Shown here: in pieces, positions 34,261 to 43,719 of the stretch
Numbering within the stretch: the first letter of the stretch is position 1
How the letters are laid out: every line of letters starts with the position of its first letter
Assembly: GCA_049941595.1 (NCBI GenBank)
Contig: JBNFNA010000005.1
Location: forward strand, 186,001-250,000
Source: Pasteurella sp049941595
GTDB lineage: Bacteria > Pseudomonadota > Gammaproteobacteria > Enterobacterales > Pasteurellaceae
Direction: 5' to 3'
Length of the DNA: 64,000 nucleotides
Program-made: the position numbers and the translations under genes
Notes under the pieces: model-generated
What the model saw: only the letters and a program-made list of their open reading frames with translations
Databases searched by the model: none
What the model was told of the DNA's origin: nothing

Positions 34261-35955
34261 ATGGAAAAGCCTTGGTTTAAGAATTATCCAGAAGGTTCGC
34301 CTCGCGAGCTAGATTGCTCAAAATATGAATCGTTGCTTGATATGTTTGATAATGCGGTGCGTGAGCATCCAGACCGTGCGGCCTATATCAATATGGGACA
34401 AGTTTTAACTTTCCGTAAATTAGAAGAACGTAGCCGAGCTTTTGCTGCTTATTTACAAAATGAATTAAAACTCAAACGCGGTGACCGTGTAGCATTAATG
34501 ATGCCAAACCTTTTGCAATATCCGATCGCATTATTCGGTGTGTTGCGTGCAGGTATGGTGGTGGTGAATGTAAACCCGCTTTATACACCGCGTGAACTTG
34601 AACATCAATTACAAGATAGTGGCGCAAAAGCCATTGTTGTTGTGTCAAACTTTGCTTCTACTTTAGAAAAAGTCGTGTTTAATACGGATGTTAAACACGT
34701 TATTTTAACGCGTATGGGCGACCAACTTTCGTTCGGTAAACGTACATTAGTGAACTTTGTGGTGAAGTACGTTAAAAAATTAGTGCCGAAATACAAACTG
34801 CCTAATGCAGTGACTTTCCGTGAAGTACTGAGCGTAGGTAAACATCGTCAATATGTTCGTCCGCAAGTCGAACGTAAAGACCTTGCATTTTTACAATATA
34901 CGGGCGGTACAACAGGCGTTGCAAAAGGTGCAATGCTGTCGCACGGCAACATTATTGTGAATGTTTTCCAAGCAAATTGGATCGCAGAACCTTTTGTAGG
35001 TGATCGTTCCAGAGAGCGTAAAGCCATTATCGCATTACCGCTTTATCACGTCTTTGCGTTGACTGTAAACTGTCTATTATTTGTTGAGTTAGGGATTACG
35101 GCAGTTTTGATTACTAACCCACGTGATATTGATGGTTTTGTTAAAGAGCTTAAGAAACACCGCTTTATTGCGATCACTGGCGTGAATACATTATTTAATG
35201 CTTTATTAAATAATGAAAATTTCAAAGAAATTGATTTTTCAGCACTGAAATTATCTGTGGGTGGCGGTATGGCTATTCAACAATCAGTGGCAACTCGTTG
35301 GCACGAAACAACGGGCTGTAACATTATTGAAGGTTATGGTATGACCGAATGTTCACCATTAATTGCGGCTTGCCCGATTAATATGGTGAAACACAATGGT
35401 AGCATTGGCGTGCCAGTACCGAATACTGATGTGCGTATTATTAGAGAAGATGGCACAGAAGCTGAACTTGATGAAGCTGGTGAGCTTTGGGTGAAAGGTG
35501 AGCAAGTGATGCAAGGTTACTGGCAACGCCCTGAAGCAACTGCAGAAGTCCTAAAAGATGGTTGGATGGCAACTGGCGACATCGTTGTGATGGATTCTGA
35601 CTACTATTTACGTATTGTGGATCGTAAGAAAGATATGATCTTGGTTTCAGGTTTCAACGTATATCCAAATGAAATTGAAGACGTGGTTATGCTGAACTAT
35701 AAAGTAGCAGAAGTCGTTGCTATCGGTGTGCCAAATGAAGTATGTGGTGAAACAATCAAAATCTTTGTGGTGAAAAAAGATGATAGCTTAACCCGAGATG
35801 AATTACGCAAACATTGTCGCCAACATTTAACAGGCTATAAAATTCCGAAGGATATTGAATTCCGTGATGAATTACCGAAAAGTAATGTTGGAAAAATTTT
35901 ACGTCGAGTGTTGCGTGACGAGGAATTGGCAAAACGTCCTGCCGAAGAAGAGTAA
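34261..35955 (+). CDS. fadD: Long-chain fatty acid-CoA ligase FadD
   Basis: A 564-residue AMP-forming acyl-CoA synthetase that activates long-chain fatty acids at the inner membrane. The ATP motif is YTGGTTGVAKG, followed by EGYGMTECSP and the FACS signature DGWMATGDI with DRKKDMILVSGFNVYPNE. The catalytic C-terminal Lys is in LPKSNVGKILRR. AAGGA precedes the ATG. In an organism with little beta-oxidation it may mainly recycle exogenous fatty acids into lipids; that is inference. Confidence 0.94.
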   Translation: MEKPWFKNYPEGSPRELDCSKYESLLDMFDNAVREHPDRAAYINMGQVLTFRKLEERSRAFAAYLQNELKLKRGDRVALMMPNLLQYPIALFGVLRAGMVVVNVNPLYTPRELEHQLQDSGAKAIVVVSNFASTLEKVVFNTDVKHVILTRMGDQLSFGKRTLVNFVVKYVKKLVPKYKLPNAVTFREVLSVGKHRQYVRPQVERKDLAFLQYTGGTTGVAKGAMLSHGNIIVNVFQANWIAEPFVGDRSRERKAIIALPLYHVFALTVNCLLFVELGITAVLITNPRDIDGFVKELKKHRFIAITGVNTLFNALLNNENFKEIDFSALKLSVGGGMAIQQSVATRWHETTGCNIIEGYGMTECSPLIAACPINMVKHNGSIGVPVPNTDVRIIREDGTEAELDEAGELWVKGEQVMQGYWQRPEATAEVLKDGWMATGDIVVMDSDYYLRIVDRKKDMILVSGFNVYPNEIEDVVMLNYKVAEVVAIGVPNEVCGETIKIFVVKKDDSLTRDELRKHCRQHLTGYKIPKDIEFRDELPKSNVGKILRRVLRDEELAKRPAEEE

Positions 35956-35972
35956 TTATTCATTTCATTTTG

Positions 35973-35999
35973 TTGGGGGCGTTTAGTGCCCCCAATTTG
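35973..35999 (+). terminator. Terminator after fadD
   Basis: TTGGGGGC and GCCCCCAA pair perfectly (35973-35980 with 35988-35995) and are followed by TTTGTT. This argues against a GTG start for rnd inside the stem. Confidence 0.6.
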
Positions 36000-36009
36000 T
36001 TGTATTAAG

Positions 36010-37161
36010 ATGAACAAACAAGTAAAAGAAATTAAAAATCCACCGCACTTTCAGCTCGTTACAACTGATCACGCGTTAGCTGATGTGTGCGCTTTGGCCC
36101 AACAAAAAAGTGTGGTTGCTTTGGATACGGAGTTTGTCCGCATTCGTACACTGTATCCTCAATTAGGGCTTATTCAATTATATGATGGCGAACAGGTGAG
36201 TTTAATTGATCCTGTAAGTATTCAAGATTTTTCGCCTTTTATCGCATTACTTGCTAATCAAAATGTTTTAAAAGTGCTACATGCTTGTAGTGAAGATTTA
36301 GAAGTGTTTCAGCATTATTATCAACAGATGCCAACACCAATGATCGACACGCAAATTATGGCAAGCTTTTTGAGTTTCCCAAATTCAACTGGCCTAGCAA
36401 CCCTTATTCAACATTATTTCCAACTTAAAATTGATAAAGGCGCTTCTCGCACAGACTGGCTTGCTCGCCCGTTATCGGATAAGCAATTGGTCTATGCTGC
36501 GGCAGATGTATGGTATTTATTGCCACTTTATCAACGAATGCAGCAAGATTTAACACAAACTCGTTGGCAAAGTGCAGTCGAAAATGATTGCGAAGTGTTA
36601 TTGGCTAAAAGAGAGCAGGGTAAAGATCCAGAATTTGCTTATTTGAATATTCCAAATGCTTGGCGTTTAAATCAACAAGAATTAATGCGCTTAAAAGTGT
36701 TAGCGAAGTGGCGTTTAGAGGAAGCAATGAAACGTGATTTAGCTTTGAATTTTGTGGTGAGAGGCGAGCACTTATGGGCAGTAGCGAAAAACAACCCTAA
36801 ACACACTTCTGAATTGTTAGCACTAGGTTTGACAACATTGGAAGTGCGTATTCACGGTAAAAAAATCTTGCATCTTTTATCGCAAGCGAATCGAATAGAA
36901 GAAGAGCATTACCCAAGTTTAATTGCTCGTGTAGTGGACGATTCTCGCTATAAAAAAGCCCTGAAACTTTTACAACAACAATTGAAAACCTTACAGCCTG
37001 CAGATTTAGCAAGTGAAGTAATTGCAAGTAAGCGGATGTTAGAAGGGTTAATTAAGTGGTATTGGATAGAGCAAGAAGATCCAAATGCGTTGCCTGAATT
37101 GCTAATTGGTTGGCGTCGTGATTTTGGTTTAGCCTTTTTAGAAACGTTAAAAGGGCTATAA
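36010..37161 (+). CDS. rnd: Ribonuclease D
   Basis: A 3'-5' exoribonuclease for tRNA 3' maturation, 383 residues from ATG 36010 (E. coli 375). DEDDy-type catalytic residues are seen in VALDTEFVRIRT (Asp, Glu), HACSEDLEVF (Asp) and YAAADVWYL (Tyr, Asp), followed by two HRDC domains. The longer frame from a GTG at 35986 starts within the fadD terminator and is rejected. An uptake signal lies near codon 12. Confidence 0.93.
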   Translation: MNKQVKEIKNPPHFQLVTTDHALADVCALAQQKSVVALDTEFVRIRTLYPQLGLIQLYDGEQVSLIDPVSIQDFSPFIALLANQNVLKVLHACSEDLEVFQHYYQQMPTPMIDTQIMASFLSFPNSTGLATLIQHYFQLKIDKGASRTDWLARPLSDKQLVYAAADVWYLLPLYQRMQQDLTQTRWQSAVENDCEVLLAKREQGKDPEFAYLNIPNAWRLNQQELMRLKVLAKWRLEEAMKRDLALNFVVRGEHLWAVAKNNPKHTSELLALGLTTLEVRIHGKKILHLLSQANRIEEEHYPSLIARVVDDSRYKKALKLLQQQLKTLQPADLASEVIASKRMLEGLIKWYWIEQEDPNALPELLIGWRRDFGLAFLETLKGL

Positions 37162-37214
37162 GTATTGCGCTTTTTTCGCTAAATCATCTAACGATACTTA
37201 TCCAAAATCATCTA

Positions 37215-37257
37215 AAAAAATACCGCACTTTGCTTTCATAAAGTGCGGTTTATTTTT
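37215..37257. terminator. Inverted uptake-signal terminator rnd/pta
   Basis: ACCGCACTTT (37222) and AAAGTGCGGT (37240) form a perfect 10-bp stem flanked by A and T runs between convergent rnd and pta. Both arms are complete uptake signals. Confidence 0.88.
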
Positions 37258-37273
37258 AACAAGTTTTCGCTGA

Positions 37274-39412
37274 TTATTGTGTCGCTTGGATTGCTGTTAA
37301 TGCAATTGTGTACACAATATCATCAACCAATGCACCACGAGATAAATCGTTCACAGGTTTACGCATACCTTGTAACATCGGTCCGATAGAGACTAAGTCT
37401 GCAGAACGTTGTACTGCTTTATAAGTGGTGTTACCTGTATTCAAGTCTGGGAAGATGAAGACGGTTGCTTTACCTGCAACAGGTGAGTTTGGCGCTTTTG
37501 AACGAGCCACATCTTCCATCACAGCCGCATCATATTGTAATGGACCGTCGATGATAAGATCTGGGCGTTTTTCTTTCGCTAAACGTGTTGCTTCTTTCAC
37601 TTTCTCAACGTCAGCACCGCTACCTGATGTACCAGTTGAGTAAGAAATCATCGCTACTTTTGGAGCAATACCGAATGCTTTCGCAGAGTCTGCAGATTGA
37701 ATTGCGATTTCTGCTAATTGTTCCGCTGTTGGATCTGGGTTTACCGCACAGTCACCGTAAACTAATACTTGATCTGGTAATAACATAAAGAAGATTGAAG
37801 AAACAATCGAGCTACCCGGTGCAGTTTTGATGATTTGCATTGGTGGACGGATAGTATTTGCAGTCGTGTGAACCGCACCTGATACTAAGCCATCAACTTC
37901 GTTTGCTTCTAACATCATTGTACCTAATACCACGGTGTCTTCTAATTGCTCACGAGCTGAGTCTTCAGTCATACCTTTGTTTTTACGTAATTCAACAAGG
38001 CGAGCAACGTAGTTTTCACGTACAGTTGCAGGATCAATGATTGTAATGCCTTTACCTAATTGAACGCCTTGTGCTTCAGCAACACGCATTACAGAATCAG
38101 GACTTGCTAATAACACACATTCTGCAATACCACGCTCAGCACAAAGTGCTGCCGCTTTCACTGTACGAGGCTCATCACCTTCTGGCAATACAATGCGTTT
38201 TTTCGCTTGGCGAGCTAATTCTGTTAATTGGAAACGGAATGCTGGTGGAGATAAACGACGTAAACGTGAAGACGTTGCAACTAAAGAGTCAATGAATTCA
38301 GCATCAATTTGTTCACCCACATAGTGTTTGATTTTTTCGATACGTTCTTTATCGTCCACTGGCACTTCTAAGTTGAAGCTTTGTAATGCTAATGCAGTTT
38401 GCCACGTATTACCTTCAACACGGAAGATTGGTAAGCCTGTGCTTTCGATAGCGTGTTCACATAATTTCTTGATTTGTGCATCAATTTTGTAACCGCCAGT
38501 TAAAAGTACACCCGCAATTTCCACACCGTTCATCGCCGCTAATGACGCAGCAACAAGAACATCAGGACGGTCTGCAGAAGTAACGAGTAGGCTACCTACA
38601 CGGAAGTGTTCTACCATATTAGTTAAGTTACGTGCACAGAATGTAATACCACGAATACGACGTTCGTTGATTAAACCTTCGTGAATAATTGCCGCACCTA
38701 AATGTTTTGCCAGGTCGCTTGCACGTGTTGCGATTAATTCCGCACTCCAAGGGATACATGCAAGTACCTTGATTGGGCTTTTCTCAAATAAGTGATAAAT
38801 TTCAGAAACTTGGTTTTGTGTATGCTGGAATGAATCGAAGATTTCTGCTAAATCTGGACGAGTACGGCCAGACTCATCGATTGGTGCATTGAATTTGTTG
38901 ATGACAACACCTAATAAGTTAGGGTTATTTTTACCACCAAATAAGGATGCTGCTGCTTTGATACGTTCTTTTAATTCCGCTGGGGTTTCAGTTGCAGGTG
39001 CTGCGACTAAAATGATTTCTGCATCAAGTGCTTGTGCAATTTCATAGTTAATGCTGTTTGCGTAGCTATGTTTACGAGTAGGAATTAAACCTTCAACAAT
39101 AATGATGTCATTGTTTTTTGCTAATTGTTGGTGATTTTCAACGATTCTTTCTAATACAACATCAGATTGATTTTGACCAATTAATGATTCAGCAACGCTT
39201 AACATAAATGGTTCTGCTGTATCTAATGAGGTATTGGTACGCACGATAGAGGTTGTACGATCGATAGTATCTTCACCAGAGTTTGGTTGCGAAATTGGCT
39301 TCATAAAACCAATTTTTGCACCTTTTTGCTCTAATGAGTGAATTAAACCAAGGCTGATGCTAGTTAAGCCAACACCAGAGCTGATTGGAATAAGGATAAT
39401 TGTACGGGACAT
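37274..39412 (-). CDS. pta: Phosphate acetyltransferase
   Basis: A 712-residue enzyme that interconverts acetyl-CoA and acetyl phosphate. The N-terminal half has the P-loop-like fold with SSGVGLTSISLG and a DRTGG domain; the C-terminal 330 residues are the catalytic PTA_PTB domain (LPEGDEPRTVKAA, SYSTGTSGSGADVEKV, GPMLQGMRKPVNDLSRG). The long form is as in E. coli. It follows ackA after 73 bp, with a hairpin between them. Acetate overflow and ATP generation are the expected roles. Confidence 0.96.
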   Translation of the reverse strand: MSRTIILIPISSGVGLTSISLGLIHSLEQKGAKIGFMKPISQPNSGEDTIDRTTSIVRTNTSLDTAEPFMLSVAESLIGQNQSDVVLERIVENHQQLAKNNDIIIVEGLIPTRKHSYANSINYEIAQALDAEIILVAAPATETPAELKERIKAAASLFGGKNNPNLLGVVINKFNAPIDESGRTRPDLAEIFDSFQHTQNQVSEIYHLFEKSPIKVLACIPWSAELIATRASDLAKHLGAAIIHEGLINERRIRGITFCARNLTNMVEHFRVGSLLVTSADRPDVLVAASLAAMNGVEIAGVLLTGGYKIDAQIKKLCEHAIESTGLPIFRVEGNTWQTALALQSFNLEVPVDDKERIEKIKHYVGEQIDAEFIDSLVATSSRLRRLSPPAFRFQLTELARQAKKRIVLPEGDEPRTVKAAALCAERGIAECVLLASPDSVMRVAEAQGVQLGKGITIIDPATVRENYVARLVELRKNKGMTEDSAREQLEDTVVLGTMMLEANEVDGLVSGAVHTTANTIRPPMQIIKTAPGSSIVSSIFFMLLPDQVLVYGDCAVNPDPTAEQLAEIAIQSADSAKAFGIAPKVAMISYSTGTSGSGADVEKVKEATRLAKEKRPDLIIDGPLQYDAAVMEDVARSKAPNSPVAGKATVFIFPDLNTGNTTYKAVQRSADLVSIGPMLQGMRKPVNDLSRGALVDDIVYTIALTAIQATQ

Positions 39413-39448
39413 AATAAACCTTAAGTTGTTGATTAATTATTAAAACAG

Positions 39449-39472
39449 AAACTGCCGAAAGATCGGCAGTTT
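39449..39472 (-). terminator. Hairpin between ackA and pta
   Basis: AAACTGCCGA and TCGGCAGTTT form a perfect 10-bp stem with a 4-nt loop. On the minus strand it is followed by CTGTTTTAA, so termination may be partial and set the ackA to pta ratio. Confidence 0.55.
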
Positions 39473-39485
39473 TTGCTATTTATGA

Positions 39486-40688
39486 TTAGATACAAAGGCG
39501 AGCTGTATCTTGAGCAATCACTAATTCTTCATTTGTTGGAATTACGATTGCTACTGGTGTGTTATCTGCGGTAATCACACCTTCGTTACCGAAGCGTGCT
39601 GCTTTATTTTTCTCAGCATCTACGCTATAACCGAATAATTTTAAGTGATTTAATGTTAATTCACGTACAAGTGATGAGTTTTCGCCGATACCACCAGTGA
39701 ATACGATAGCATCTAAACGATCGCCGATAACTGCCATATAAGAACCGATGTATTTTGCTAAACGGTAGCTGAATACATCTAAAGCACGTTTTGCAGCTTC
39801 TTCTTTATCATAGTTATCTTCTGAATAACGGCAGTCACTTGTTACTTCTGTTAAGCCTAATAAACCAGATTTTTTAGTTAATAATGTATTAATTTCTTCT
39901 ACTGATAAACCAAGGTTGTCGTGTAGATAGAACACGATTGCAGGATCGATATCACCAGAACGAGTACCCATTACTAAACCTTCTAATGGTGTTAAACCCA
40001 TTGAAGTATCGATACATTTACCGTTGCGAACTGCTGCGATTGACGCACCGTTACCTAAGTGACAAGTAATTACGTTAACTTGATCTGCTGGTACATTTAA
40101 ACGCTCTGCTGCTTGTTGGCTAACGAAGAAGTGGCTAGTACCGTGCGCACCATAGCGACGAACACCGTGCTCTTTGTATAGAGAGTATGGAAGTGCATAT
40201 AAATATGCTTGTTGAGGCATTGTTTGGTGGAATGCAGTATCAAAAACAGCCACATTTTTTTCTTTTAAGTGTGGGAACATTTTGAATGCTTCTTCGATAC
40301 CAATTAAGTGAGCAGGGTTGTGTAATGGGGCAAATTGAACAGCGTCTTTGATGCCTTGTACAACTTCATCATTAATAACAACAGAAGAAGTGAATTTCTC
40401 ACCACCGTGAACGATACGGTGACCGATTGCAACGATATCTTCTTTTAATGATGGATCTAATGGGAAAATATGGTTCACAATAAAGTTAAGTGCTTCACTA
40501 TGTGCAGCACCTGCACCTAAATCAGCATTACCTTTTTCACCGTGTAATTTCCATTTAATACGTGCATCATCTAAATGAAAAGCTTCTGCTAAACCTGACA
40601 ATTTTTCATCACCAGTTTGCGGATCTAAAATAGAGAATTTTAATGAAGAACTACCACAGTTTAAGATTAGGACTAATTTTTGAGACAT
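39486..40688 (-). CDS. ackA: Acetate kinase
   Basis: A 400-residue ASKHA-fold kinase that makes ATP and acetate from acetyl phosphate and ADP. Signatures are LILNCGSSSLKFS at the N-terminus, VFDTAFHQTMP, VITCHLGNGASI and the C-terminal VFTGGIGENS. Length equals E. coli AckA. It is the first gene of the ackA-pta unit and is divergent from yfbV, as in Enterobacteriaceae. Confidence 0.97.
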   Translation of the reverse strand: MSQKLVLILNCGSSSLKFSILDPQTGDEKLSGLAEAFHLDDARIKWKLHGEKGNADLGAGAAHSEALNFIVNHIFPLDPSLKEDIVAIGHRIVHGGEKFTSSVVINDEVVQGIKDAVQFAPLHNPAHLIGIEEAFKMFPHLKEKNVAVFDTAFHQTMPQQAYLYALPYSLYKEHGVRRYGAHGTSHFFVSQQAAERLNVPADQVNVITCHLGNGASIAAVRNGKCIDTSMGLTPLEGLVMGTRSGDIDPAIVFYLHDNLGLSVEEINTLLTKKSGLLGLTEVTSDCRYSEDNYDKEEAAKRALDVFSYRLAKYIGSYMAVIGDRLDAIVFTGGIGENSSLVRELTLNHLKLFGYSVDAEKNKAARFGNEGVITADNTPVAIVIPTNEELVIAQDTARLCI

Positions 40689-40957
40689 AAGAGACCTATT
40701 AATTTTATTTTAAGTTAAAAGAACTTATTTGATCACGTCGAACAAATAAGCAGATGAAAATCTGATTGCCATAGGATACACCTTTCGGACGATAAAATAA
40801 ATTCACTAGAAGTCAAAAATGAGATTTCCATCAAAAAATTTATGAAATTTTAAACATTTTTTGTAAAGTTGAGCTGATCTGTCAGAATAAAAGCTGAAGA
40901 TTTAATCTATTTATGGTATTTTTATCTCTCAATTTTCTTTTCGTAAATGAAATAGTT
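40689..40957. other. Divergent ackA/yfbV regulatory region
   Basis: About 270 AT-rich bases hold the divergent promoters. I saw no clear FNR or CRP consensus and could not assign promoter boxes confidently. Confidence 0.35.
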
Positions 40958-41401
40958 ATGCATTTTTTTTCAATTCTCAAACAAGGCCAACATTATTTAA
41001 AAACTTGGCCATTGGAAAGTAAATTAGGAATGATTTTTCCTGAAAATCGTATTATTAAAGCGACGCTATTTGCGCAGAAATTTATGCCATTTCTAGCGGT
41101 ATTTTCCGTGGTTTGGCAACAATTTTATGCGAAGCACGAAATGAGCGCATTGGCAGTGGCAGTGATTACAGGGCTTTTTGCGTTATTCATTCCTATTCAA
41201 GGGCTGTATTGGTTGGGCAAACGTGCCTCGACAAAATTGTCGCCTGAAAGTGCGGTCTGGTTTTATCAAATTTGTGAACGTCTAAAACAAGTGAATGAAT
41301 CTGTCCCCTTTGTACAAGAACAGCCAACTTACCAACATTTAGCCGATGTACTTAAAAAAGCACAACGCAAATTAGACAGCCATTTTTGGCAAGATTTATA
41401 A
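40958..41401 (+). CDS. yfbV: UPF0208 membrane protein YfbV
   Basis: A 147-residue inner membrane protein with two membrane helices (KFMPFLAVFSVVWQQF and VAVITGLFALFIPIQGLYW) and a cytoplasmic C-terminus. E. coli YfbV (151 residues) has been linked to organisation of the Ter macrodomain. The start MHFFSILKQGQHYLKTWP aligns with the family; an ATG 15 codons upstream is possible but has no ribosome binding site. Neighbour ackA is conserved. Confidence 0.87.
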   Translation: MHFFSILKQGQHYLKTWPLESKLGMIFPENRIIKATLFAQKFMPFLAVFSVVWQQFYAKHEMSALAVAVITGLFALFIPIQGLYWLGKRASTKLSPESAVWFYQICERLKQVNESVPFVQEQPTYQHLADVLKKAQRKLDSHFWQDL

Positions 41402-41482
41402 AATGGCATTTGCTTTATTTTATGATGACGGGGTGTGAAAATAATTTTTTCGCATTTGTTAAATTTTCTTGAATTTTTAGCT

Positions 41483-41498
41483 ACGCAAACGTTTTCTT
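41483..41498 (+). promoter_or_regulatory. PurR operator of cvpA-purF
   Basis: ACGCAAACGTTTTCTT is a consensus PurR box. A -10 TAGAAT follows at 41505-41510, so bound PurR would cover the -35 region and repress the operon when hypoxanthine or guanine is plentiful. Confidence 0.85.
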
Positions 41499-41555
41499 TT
41501 TTTGTAGAATAGCGCGGTAAAAAATTCATATACTCTTAAAAGAAGAGAGCTACCA

Positions 41556-42047
41556 ATGATTGATTACATTATCATCGCTATTATCGGATTTTCCATCGTC
41601 GTGAGTTTATTACGAGGTTTTGTACGAGAAGTGATGTCCTTAGTGAGCTGGATCTGTGCTTTTTTTGTCGCAAGCCATTTTTATCCTTATCTTGCTAACT
41701 ACTTAACTCAGATTGAATCACCTTACATCCGCAATGGCAGTGCGATTGCGATTTTGTTCATTTCAACATTAATTGTCGGTGCAATTGTTAACTATACAAT
41801 TGGACAGTTAGTAGACAAAACAGGTTTAAGTGGCACAGATCGCGTATTAGGTGCGTGTTTCGGGTTATTAAGAGGTGTGTTGATTGTTGTAGCATTACTT
41901 TTCTTTGTGGATAATTTTACAAACTTTAGCCAAAGTGAATTATGGAAAGAATCAAAATTAATACCGCACTTTGGTTTCATTGTTGAATGGTTCTTTCAAC
42001 AAATACAAGCAAATTCTAGTTTCTTAAATTCAACATTAAACAAATAG
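41556..42047 (+). CDS. cvpA: Membrane protein CvpA
   Basis: A 163-residue inner membrane protein with four helices; the N-terminus IIGFSIVVSLLRGFVREVMSL and the GxxxG-rich segment (DRVLGACFGLLRG) are typical. CvpA is needed for colicin V export in E. coli and for envelope stress tolerance; its molecular role is unsettled. It is co-transcribed with purF, 13 bp downstream, under the PurR box. Confidence 0.95.
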   Translation: MIDYIIIAIIGFSIVVSLLRGFVREVMSLVSWICAFFVASHFYPYLANYLTQIESPYIRNGSAIAILFISTLIVGAIVNYTIGQLVDKTGLSGTDRVLGACFGLLRGVLIVVALLFFVDNFTNFSQSELWKESKLIPHFGFIVEWFFQQIQANSSFLNSTLNK

Positions 42048-42060
42048 GGGATCAACACGA

Positions 42061-43575
42061 ATGTGTGGTATTGTCGGTATTGTTAGTCAAACACCAGTGA
42101 ATCAATCTATCTATGATGCATTAACTTTGTTACAACATCGTGGGCAAGATGCAGCGGGTATTGTTACCGTAGATGATGAAAATCGTTTCCGTCTGCGCAA
42201 AGCCAATGGATTGGTAAGTGATGTGTTTCAACAAGTACATATGTTACGCTTACAAGGCAATGCTGGTATTGGACACGTTCGTTATCCTACCGCAGGTAGC
42301 TCAAGTGTATCTGAAGCACAGCCTTTCTATGTAAACTCACCTTATGGTTTAACCTTAGTACACAATGGTAACCTCACCAACTCACCAGAGTTAAAAGACA
42401 AATTATTCAGCCTTGCTCGTCGTCACGTGAATACCAATTCAGATTCAGAATTACTTCTTAATATTCTTGCTAACCATTTAGATCAATTTAAAAAATATCA
42501 GCTTGATGCTGACGATATCTTTGAAGCCGTAAGCAAAACGCACAAAGATATTCGTGGTGCTTATGCGTGTGTAGCAATGATTATTGGACACGGTATGGTG
42601 GCATTCCGTGATCCAAATGGTATTCGTCCATTAGTGTTAGGTAAACGTGAGGAAAACGGACATACTGATTATATGTTCGCCTCAGAAAGTATTGCATTAG
42701 ATATCGTTGGTTTTGAATTTGTGCGCGATGTTCAACCAGGTGAAGCCGTTTATGTGACTTTTGATGGCAAATTATATTCAAAACAATGTGCGGAAAATCC
42801 AAAATTAACGCCTTGTATTTTTGAATATGTATATTTTGCTCGCCCAGACTCTTGTATCGACGGTGTGTCTGTTTATGCAGCTCGTGTACATATGGGGCAA
42901 CGTTTAGGTGAAAAAATTGCCCGTGAATGGGCAGACGTTGATGATATCGATGTGGTAATTCCAGTGCCAGAAACCTCAAACGATATTGCGTTACGTATTG
43001 CACGCGTATTAAACAAGCCTTATCGTCAAGGTTTCGTGAAAAACCGTTACGTTGGCCGTACGTTCATTATGCCAGGTCAAGCACAACGTGTAAGTTCAGT
43101 CCGACGTAAATTGAATACCATTGCTTCTGAATTTAAAGGTAAAAACGTGTTATTGGTTGATGACTCAATTGTACGTGGTACTACTTCAGAGCAAATCGTA
43201 GAAATGGCAAGAGCAGCCGGGGCGAAGAAAATTTATTTTGCCTCCGCGGCACCAGAAATTCGTTACCCAAATGTGTATGGTATCGATATGCCAACTAAAA
43301 ATGAATTAATTGCTTACGGACGTAATGTCGATGAAATTACAAAATTAATTGGGGTTGATAAATTAATTTTCCAAGATCTTGATGCATTAACGGGTTCAGT
43401 ACAGCAAGAAAATCCAAGCATTCAAGACTTCGATTGCTCTGTATTTACGGGCGAATATGTCACGGGTGATATTACACCAGATTATTTAGATAATATCGCA
43501 GAGCAACGTAACGACAGTGCAAAACGTAAACGTGAAAAAGATGCTACTAATTTAGAAATGCATAACGAAAGATAA
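42061..43575 (+). CDS. purF: Amidophosphoribosyltransferase
   Basis: A 504-residue enzyme for the first step of purine synthesis, forming phosphoribosylamine from PRPP and glutamine. Cys2 after Met removal (MCGIVGI) is the glutaminase nucleophile. The Ntn domain contains the typical LQHRGQDAAGI and HNGNLTN. The PRPP loop VLLVDDSIVRGTT is at about 363-375. AGGGGA precedes the ATG. It ends in a strong terminator. Confidence 0.97.
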   Translation: MCGIVGIVSQTPVNQSIYDALTLLQHRGQDAAGIVTVDDENRFRLRKANGLVSDVFQQVHMLRLQGNAGIGHVRYPTAGSSSVSEAQPFYVNSPYGLTLVHNGNLTNSPELKDKLFSLARRHVNTNSDSELLLNILANHLDQFKKYQLDADDIFEAVSKTHKDIRGAYACVAMIIGHGMVAFRDPNGIRPLVLGKREENGHTDYMFASESIALDIVGFEFVRDVQPGEAVYVTFDGKLYSKQCAENPKLTPCIFEYVYFARPDSCIDGVSVYAARVHMGQRLGEKIAREWADVDDIDVVIPVPETSNDIALRIARVLNKPYRQGFVKNRYVGRTFIMPGQAQRVSSVRRKLNTIASEFKGKNVLLVDDSIVRGTTSEQIVEMARAAGAKKIYFASAAPEIRYPNVYGIDMPTKNELIAYGRNVDEITKLIGVDKLIFQDLDALTGSVQQENPSIQDFDCSVFTGEYVTGDITPDYLDNIAEQRNDSAKRKREKDATNLEMHNER

Positions 43576-43589
43576 ATAATCTAATCAAA

Positions 43590-43625
43590 AAGAGGGCGGT
43601 GGTGAAACCGCCCTTTGTTTTTGTG
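43590..43625 (+). terminator. Terminator after purF
   Basis: AGGGCGGT and ACCGCCCT (43593-43600 with 43607-43614) enclose a 6-nt loop and precede TTGTTTTTG. Confidence 0.85.
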
Positions 43626-43719
43626 GTATTAGATTGAAAACAGAAAGTACAATCTCTTCATTTTCTTATAAAAAAATATGCTAGAATCAGGCAACTTTTA
43701 AAAAGATACGATTTATTCT

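Noticed and set aside
35986..36009. GTG start for rnd eight codons upstream
   Set aside because: It lies inside the stem of the fadD terminator and adds residues outside the RNase D alignment; ATG 36010 is preferred.
42581..43003. A 140-codon minus-strand frame inside purF
   Set aside because: purF is complete and conserved through this stretch; the antisense product (His, Tyr and Arg rich) has no ribosome binding site or family resemblance.
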